DNA of 9,561 nt from Gammaproteobacteria bacterium (GTDB lineage Bacteria; Pseudomonadota; Gammaproteobacteria; UWMA-0217). Position 1 is the stretch's first letter; each line of letters starts with the position of its first letter. The stretch spans positions 1 through 9,561 of the forward strand of contig DRPO01000289.1 of the NCBI GenBank assembly GCA_011330835.1. The letters are read 5' to 3'. The notes under the pieces are model-generated. The model had not been told where the DNA came from, did not search any database, and saw only the letters and a list, made by a program, of their open reading frames with translations. The position numbers and the translations under genes were made by a program. Positions 5,880 to 9,561 of the stretch are shown piece after piece.

Positions 5880-6179
5880 ATGAGTGTCGAAATTCCGGAA
5901 CGAGATGGCGACGGCTACCTGCTGAGCATGGACGACTGGACCCCCGAGATTGGCCGGGCCATGGCGGAAGCCGACGGCGTGGATCTGGATGACGAGAAAT
6001 GGGAGCAGATCATGAAGGCCCGGGAATACTACGATGAGGAAATGGTCGTGCCCCCCATCCGGGTCTTCGCCAAGTATATCGGCGAGGACAAGAAAAAGAT
6101 TTTCAAGCTGTGGAACACGGGCCCGATGAAGCCGATCACCAAATACGGTGGCCTGCCCAAGCCCACCGGCTGCGTCTGA
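5880..6179 (+). CDS. DsrC/TusE-family sulfur-carrier protein (single C-terminal Cys)
   Basis: This 99-residue protein belongs to the DsrC/TusE family. It has the acidic N-terminal region with DGDGYLLSMDDWTPEIG, a helical core with EYYDEEMVVPPIRVF, and the flexible C-terminal arm ending GLPKPTGCV. The penultimate C98 is the persulfide-carrying cysteine (CysB). The second cysteine of true DsrC, eleven residues earlier, is replaced by T87, so it cannot form the intramolecular disulfide or trisulfide used with DsrAB. It is therefore better regarded as a TusE-like or DsrC-like carrier. TusE relays sulfur from TusBCD to MnmA for tRNA 2-thiouridine; DsrC-like paralogues also serve sulfur-oxidation complexes. 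No tusBCD, dsr or tusA genes are beside it. Start ATG 5880 has AAGG eight bases upstream. Confidence 0.87.
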   Translation: MSVEIPERDGDGYLLSMDDWTPEIGRAMAEADGVDLDDEKWEQIMKAREYYDEEMVVPPIRVFAKYIGEDKKKIFKLWNTGPMKPITKYGGLPKPTGCV

Positions 6180-6215
6180 TCACCCTGGCCGGCGGCCTAC
6201 TGGTTTCGCAGGTCA

Positions 6216-7328
6216 TCAAAGAACGCGTTGCAGAAACCAGTACCCGCCAACGATTGAAATCACCACCGACCCGCTCCGCGCCACGCTGAATTCCAGTGTC
6301 CGGTTCAGCGCCAGATGCAGCAGCGGAAACAGCGGCAGGACAATCATCAACTGTCCGGCTTCCACGCCCAGGTTGAACAACACCAATGCGACCGGCAACT
6401 CCGATCCCAGTCCGATTTCCTTGAGAATGTAGGAAAAACCGAACCCGTGGACCAGCCCGAAGCCGAAGGCGATCATCAGCCGCCGGCGCCAGGGGCTGAG
6501 GAAATCGCTGTGAACGTCGATATGGCGCAGCTCCCAGATGTTCTCCAGTCCGACATAGACGATGCTCAACGCGATCATCGACTCGACGAAGACGACCGGG
6601 AGGTTGACCACGTCCAGCACCGACAACGCCAGCGTCATCGAATGCGCAACGGTGAACGCCGTGATCAGCGCGACCAGCTGGCGGAACGTCAGCGGCAACA
6701 ACAGGAGCCCGACGAGAAACAGAATGTGGTCGGGACCGCTCAGGATGTGTTCAACGCCCATCGGGAAGTAGTCTCGCGCCCGGGCCAGGGCCCGCCAGAA
6801 TGATTGCCCGACGGGTTGCGCGTCGGTTTTCATCTTGAAATCGGTCGGGGGCAACTGCTTGCCCCAGAGTTTGAGCATGAAACCCACGGGCGTTTCCAGC
6901 GTCCGGTGACTGGCGTCGAACGTCTCGCTCAGCTTTTCGCCGGCAATCGACAGTCTGACCAGATTCTTGTGCGGGGGAACGGACTGAACGCCAGGCAGGT
7001 AGTCGAATTTCAGCGCATTCAATGGATGATCGCAGGCGTACAGCATGCCGAACTGCTGGGAGCCGATATCCGGCAATGGGCGCGGTTTGACGGATTCCAG
7101 CGGACAGCTCGCGCCATCGTTCGATATCGAAAAGGCTTGCCGCGCCAGGGTTTCCTGGCGCGCCGGCGTCGTCGCGCCCAGTTTCGCCAGCAAGGCGTCC
7201 GGCACGGTATACACCAGCAGCAGCTTGCTGTGGCCGATCTCGATGCTGGTGTCGGTCACACCCGCCTGATGAGCGAGCGCCGCGCCGCAGGGCAACCACA
7301 GCAGCAAGAGTAGCAAGGGGCGAATCAT
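6216..7328 (-). CDS. HupE/UreJ-family membrane protein with periplasmic N-terminal domain
   Basis: This 370-residue protein starts at ATG 7328, with GGAG seven bases upstream. An in-frame ATG at 7430 would add 34 residues ahead of the signal peptide and is unlikely. A signal peptide (RPLLLLLLWLPCGAALA) is followed by a periplasmic domain of about 160 residues with two cysteines (C75, C99) that could pair. The C-terminal half has about six membrane segments and the HupE/UreJ motifs: GVEHILSGPDHILFLVGLLL (191-210), FTVAHSMTLAL (225-235), FGLVHGFGF (290-298) and NLGVEAGQ (319-326). Their conserved His, Asp and Glu residues suggest metal handling. HupE and UreJ are linked to nickel uptake for hydrogenase or urease, but no such genes are near. 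Related long proteins sit in many genomes without them. The substrate is unknown. Confidence 0.85.
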   Translation of the reverse strand: MIRPLLLLLLWLPCGAALAHQAGVTDTSIEIGHSKLLLVYTVPDALLAKLGATTPARQETLARQAFSISNDGASCPLESVKPRPLPDIGSQQFGMLYACDHPLNALKFDYLPGVQSVPPHKNLVRLSIAGEKLSETFDASHRTLETPVGFMLKLWGKQLPPTDFKMKTDAQPVGQSFWRALARARDYFPMGVEHILSGPDHILFLVGLLLLPLTFRQLVALITAFTVAHSMTLALSVLDVVNLPVVFVESMIALSIVYVGLENIWELRHIDVHSDFLSPWRRRLMIAFGFGLVHGFGFSYILKEIGLGSELPVALVLFNLGVEAGQLMIVLPLFPLLHLALNRTLEFSVARSGSVVISIVGGYWFLQRVL

Positions 7329-7458
7329 CGGCGGCTCCGGTCTGAATGCGCCGGGATGATAGCAACAATGCCGAAGCCTGAACGCCGAATGTTTCTCATT
7401 ATGCGGCGGGGTTATGCGGTTCAACCGCAAGCCGCCCCCGTCGGGAAAAACGCCTTTG

Positions 7459-7500
7459 TTGACATAGATTAATTACCGGAACAACAACCCCACTTATCCT
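7459..7500 (+). promoter_or_regulatory. FNR-box-like site and -10 element upstream of the Crp/FNR gene
   Basis: TTGAC-ATAG-ATTAA (7459-7472) matches eight of ten conserved bases of the FNR box TTGAT-N4-ATCAA. TATCCT (7495-7500) could be a -10. If transcription starts at 7507, the box is centred at -41.5, exactly the class II activator position. The predicted start is the first base of the miniature element. Both parts are partial matches, so the geometry is the main support. The site also lies about 130 bases upstream of the divergent HupE-like gene. Confidence 0.4.
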
Positions 7501-7506
7501 GCGAGT

Positions 7507-7670
7507 TATACTTCTCGCGATCGAGAATACCCCTTCAGGGTGCGTAGGTTTTCGTCGAGAGCAAGGCGCAAAAACGCAGGCATAGTGGGGCTACGTCAAG
7601 TTTTTGCAACGCCGCTATCGGCGAAAAGATGCGTGGCCTGAATGGGGTGTTCTTGAGCGCGAGAAGTATA
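7507..7670. mobile_element. Miniature inverted-repeat element, copy 2 (164 bp)
   Basis: Left end TATACTTCTCGCGATCGAG and right end (read in reverse) TATACTTCTCGCGCTCAAG are imperfect inverted repeats of about 33 bases, continuing through ACCCC(A/T)TTCAG. The interior is the reverse of the copy at 3056-3227, including GGGTGCGTAGGTTTTCGTCG and GTGGGGCTACGTCAAG. The ends lie at TATA with no longer target duplication, consistent with a TA-targeting IS630/Tc1-type transposase acting in trans. It carries no open reading frame of note. It lies 34 bases upstream of the Crp/FNR start codon and so would form most of that gene's leader. Confidence 0.87.
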
Positions 7671-7704
7671 GACATCCCGACCCGCCGCCTTGCGAGGACA
7701 TCCG

Positions 7705-8496
7705 ATGGTTACCGCCACCCAGGCCCGTTTGCGGAATCCTGTTGATTGCGAGCACTGCCGTGTCCGCGATCAGGCGCTGTTCTGCGGCGTGCGACCGGAG
7801 CAGCTCAGGGAGATCGCCCGCTACCGGGAACAGCAGATGCGCCTGCGCGCCCATCGCCAGCTCTTTCAGGAAAAATCCCGACCGCTTCACGCCTATACCC
7901 TCTTTCAGGGCTGGGTCGCCTTGTACAAGACGCTGGACAACGGCAAGCGCCAGATTCTGAAAATCGCCCTGCCCGGCGACTTTCTCGGTTTTCAGCTCGG
8001 CAACGATGGCCTGCACACCCACGGCGCCGAAACCCTGACGCAGGCGACGCTCTGCGCCTTCCCGTTCGACAAGGTGCTGGAAATGGTCTCGAAACAACCC
8101 GCGATCGCCACCCGGCTATGCGAAATGAGCGTTCGCGACATTTCGATGTGCCATGAGCACCTGATCTGCGCCACAAAAAAGGACGCGCGGGAGAAAATCG
8201 CCCATATCTGCCTGGAAACCTATTACCGCGTCCGACGGCAATCCCCCGAAGACTACGACCCGAAGCGCAACGCTATCTTCTTCCCGCTGACGCAGGAATA
8301 TCTCGGCGACATGGTGGGCCTGACCAATGTCCACGTTAACCGCATGCTCAAGAAACTCGCCGCGGACAGAGTGCTCACCTGCCATAACCGCCGGCTGACC
8401 ATTCACAACGAGGAAAGGCTGATTCACATTGCCCAGTTCGATTTCAATACGCTGGCGCCCATCTCGCCGGGGCGGAATATCGACGCCAGATTCTGA
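7705..8496 (+). CDS. Crp/FNR-family transcriptional regulator, FNR-like with four cysteines
   Basis: This 263-residue regulator starts at ATG 7705, with GAGGA seven bases upstream; a TTG at 7690 would add five residues but has a poor ribosome site. An N-terminal cysteine cluster, CEHCRVRDQALFC, gives C15, C18 and C27. A cyclic-nucleotide-binding-type beta roll follows (about 45-125), with LPGDFLG, and C117 within ATLCAFPF lines up with FNR C122 in MVCEIPF. These four cysteines could hold an oxygen-sensitive [4Fe-4S] cluster. A dimerisation helix and a winged helix-turn-helix follow. The recognition helix LTNVHVNRMLKKL (206-218) keeps the arginine, but has V and N where FNR has E209 and S212, so DNA specificity may differ. 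The gene is monocistronic and faces queC convergently. Oxygen sensing is inferred from the cysteines. Confidence 0.88.
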   Translation: MVTATQARLRNPVDCEHCRVRDQALFCGVRPEQLREIARYREQQMRLRAHRQLFQEKSRPLHAYTLFQGWVALYKTLDNGKRQILKIALPGDFLGFQLGNDGLHTHGAETLTQATLCAFPFDKVLEMVSKQPAIATRLCEMSVRDISMCHEHLICATKKDAREKIAHICLETYYRVRRQSPEDYDPKRNAIFFPLTQEYLGDMVGLTNVHVNRMLKKLAADRVLTCHNRRLTIHNEERLIHIAQFDFNTLAPISPGRNIDARF

Positions 8497-8559
8497 CGCG
8501 CCTCTTACGCCTTGTCGGCGTGGTCGTCGGCTTTGATACGGAGTTTGGCGGCTTTGTTT

Positions 8560-8653
8560 CTGGATCCCGGCATTCGCCGGGATGACGGCTCTGAAGCTGC
8601 CTGAATCACAACCATTGAAGAATGCAGTCATCCCGGCGAATGCCGGGATCCAG
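8560..8653. repeat. Inverted pair of REP-like palindromes between convergent genes
   Basis: A 27-base unit at 8560-8586 is repeated as a perfect reverse complement at 8627-8653, separated by 40 bases. Each unit is itself a palindrome, CCCGGC-ATT-CGCCGGG, flanked by CTGGAT and ATGAC. The arrangement matches REP/BIME-type or small non-autonomous repeats common between genes in Pseudomonadota. Its position between the convergent Crp/FNR and queC genes is typical. There is no T-tract, so it is not a standard terminator, though the paired units could fold into a long cruciform. It is unrelated in sequence to the TATACTTCTCGCG elements. Confidence 0.85.
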
Positions 8654-8753
8654 TGCAACAGTGTTGGGGGCAAGATGGAAAACCATGGCCTCGGCGACAT
8701 TCCCGAATGCTTTTGCCGGCTGGAAGGCCGGCGCTCCGCTCCCTTTGCCGGGT

Positions 8754-9437
8754 TCAGCTCTGGTAGCGCGTGTTGTCCGCCAGGCCGGCCTGCTCAAAGC
8801 CCGCCTTGCGGAGGCGGCAGGCGTCGCAGCGACCGCAGGCGCGCCCCGATTCGTCGGCCTGGTAGCAACTCACGGTGCGCGAATAATCGACGCCCAGCTT
8901 CGTCCCGAGCCGGATGATTTCAGCCTTGGAGAGATCAATCAACGGGGTTTCAATCGAAATGGGCTGGCCTTCGACCGCGGCGCGGGTGGCCAGGTTGGCC
9001 ATGCGCTCGAAGGCTTCGATGAATTCGGGGCGGCAGTCCGGGTAGCCGGAGTAGTCCACCGCATTGACGCCAATGAAGATCCGCCGGGCTTCGAGGACTT
9101 CCGCCCAGGCCAGGGCGATGGACAGGAAAACGGTATTGCGCGCCGGCACGTAGGTCACGGGGATGCCTTCGCCGGGCGTTTCCGGTACGTCGATGGCTTT
9201 ATCCGTCAGCGCCGATCCGCCGATGCCGGCCAGATCCAGGTCGATGACGCGATGCGCCTTGATCGCCCAGTCCTCGGCGAGTCGATGGGCGGCCGCGAGT
9301 TCCGCGTCGTGGCGCTGACCGTAGCGGAAGCTGAGAGCATGAATGTTGTAACCCTGTTGGCTGGCCAGCGCCAGCACGGTGGCGCTGTCCATGCCGCCGG
9401 AAAGCAAAACCACCGCGTTGTTGTTCGAGTCAGGCAT
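8754..9437 (-). CDS. queC: 7-cyano-7-deazaguanine synthase QueC
   Basis: This 227-residue enzyme converts 7-carboxy-7-deazaguanine to preQ0 using ATP and ammonia, in queuosine biosynthesis. The PP-loop VLLSGGMDSATVLALA places SGGMDS at 13-18. Other family motifs are LSFRYGQRH (34-42), YVPARNTVFLSIA (96-108) and GVNAVDYSGYPDCRPEF (123-139). The zinc site is C191, C201, C204 and C207 in SCYQADESGRACGRCDAC. All catalytic and metal residues are present and the length is normal. The start is ATG 9437, twelve bases after the queE stop and with no clear ribosome site, which suggests translational coupling. The first residues, MPDSNNNAVVLLSGG, leave little room for an alternative start. Confidence 0.97.
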   Translation of the reverse strand: MPDSNNNAVVLLSGGMDSATVLALASQQGYNIHALSFRYGQRHDAELAAAHRLAEDWAIKAHRVIDLDLAGIGGSALTDKAIDVPETPGEGIPVTYVPARNTVFLSIALAWAEVLEARRIFIGVNAVDYSGYPDCRPEFIEAFERMANLATRAAVEGQPISIETPLIDLSKAEIIRLGTKLGVDYSRTVSCYQADESGRACGRCDACRLRKAGFEQAGLADNTRYQS

Positions 9438-9449
9438 AAAGGTCGAATG

Positions 9450-9561
9450 TCAGCGCCCGGGCTGGTCGCCCCAAAGCAATTTGTGCAGCTGGACCTGAAA
9501 GCGCACCGGCAAGCGATCCGCCACGATCCAGTCCGCCAGCATCGTTGGCGCAAGGTCGGGC
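9450..9561 (-). CDS. queE: 7-carboxy-7-deazaguanine synthase QueE, C-terminal end
   Basis: Only the last 36 codons are present, entering from the window edge and ending at TGA 9450-9452. They read LADWIVADRLPVRFQVQLHK followed by LLWGDQPGR. This is the conserved C-terminal end of QueE, in which a helix, a strand with RFQVQLHK and a final LLWG segment close the radical-SAM fold. QueE makes 7-carboxy-7-deazaguanine, the substrate of QueC encoded twelve bases downstream. The radical-SAM cysteines would lie upstream of the window. The call rests on a short but distinctive segment plus the neighbouring queC. Confidence 0.85.
   Translation of the reverse strand, partial: PDLAPTMLADWIVADRLPVRFQVQLHKLLWGDQPGR

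Noticed and set aside
7329..7430. Longer start for the HupE-like protein
   Set aside because: The ATG at 7328 has a good ribosome site and directly begins a signal peptide; the extension would bury it.
8715..8732. GCCGGC/GCCGGC hairpin downstream of queC as a terminator
   Set aside because: The stem is good but no T-tract follows on the minus strand, only AAAAGC; it may be chance or Rho-related.
9206..9553. 115-codon open frame on the minus strand over queC start
   Set aside because: It is out of frame with both queE and queC, which are recognised.

Overview
The window looks like a stretch of Pseudomonadota chromosome, most likely gammaproteobacterial. The evidence is a qmcA-nfeD pair, a tRNA-Cys/tRNA-Leu(UAA) pair in the order seen in the E. 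coli glyW-cysT-leuZ operon, a DsrC/TusE protein, a PagP-like outer-membrane protein and a queE-queC pair. A DsrC-family gene and an FNR-type regulator would suit a facultative anaerobe or an organism with sulfur metabolism, but this is inference. Coding density is high, and no phage, plasmid, integrase, transposase gene or CRISPR array is visible.

Layout. Bases 1-1235 (minus) hold qmcA and the start of an nfeD gene, overlapping by ATGA. Bases 1336-2262 (minus) encode a FemAB/GNAT-fold transferase. Bases 2263-2550 are a divergent intergenic region with a promoter facing each way and a hairpin-rich leader for a DUF805 membrane protein (2551-3027, plus). Bases 3056-3227 are a miniature inverted-repeat element whose outer end forms the 3' end of a PagP-like gene (3195-3779, minus). 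Next come a terminator, tRNA-Leu and tRNA-Cys (3994-4199, minus), then an M17 leucyl aminopeptidase (4287-5696, minus). A DsrC/TusE protein (5880-6179, plus) is transcribed divergently from the aminopeptidase and convergently with a HupE/UreJ-type membrane protein (6216-7328, minus). A second copy of the miniature element (7507-7670) lies just upstream of a Crp/FNR-family regulator (7705-8496, plus). A perfect inverted pair of REP-like palindromes separates that gene from queC (8754-9437, minus) and the 3' end of queE (9450-9561, minus).

The most unusual feature is a repeat family that is not annotated by any gene. Two near-complete elements of 164 and 172 bp share terminal inverted repeats beginning TATACTTCTCGCG and appear to be about 85% identical by eye. 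Three further solo or decayed ends lie at 2281-2314, 4316-4331 and 5746-5767. These elements sit at gene edges. One end supplies the last codons and stop of the PagP-like gene. Another is read in the same phase in the C-terminus of the aminopeptidase. A third overlaps a possible promoter of the transferase gene. A whole element occupies the presumed leader of the Crp/FNR gene, immediately downstream of an FNR-box-like site.

The genes do not form one pathway. They are short housekeeping or accessory units: membrane quality control (qmcA-nfeD), queuosine precursor synthesis (queE-queC), peptide turnover, sulfur relay and possible anaerobic regulation. The window's main interest is how the miniature elements have been built into gene ends and leaders.
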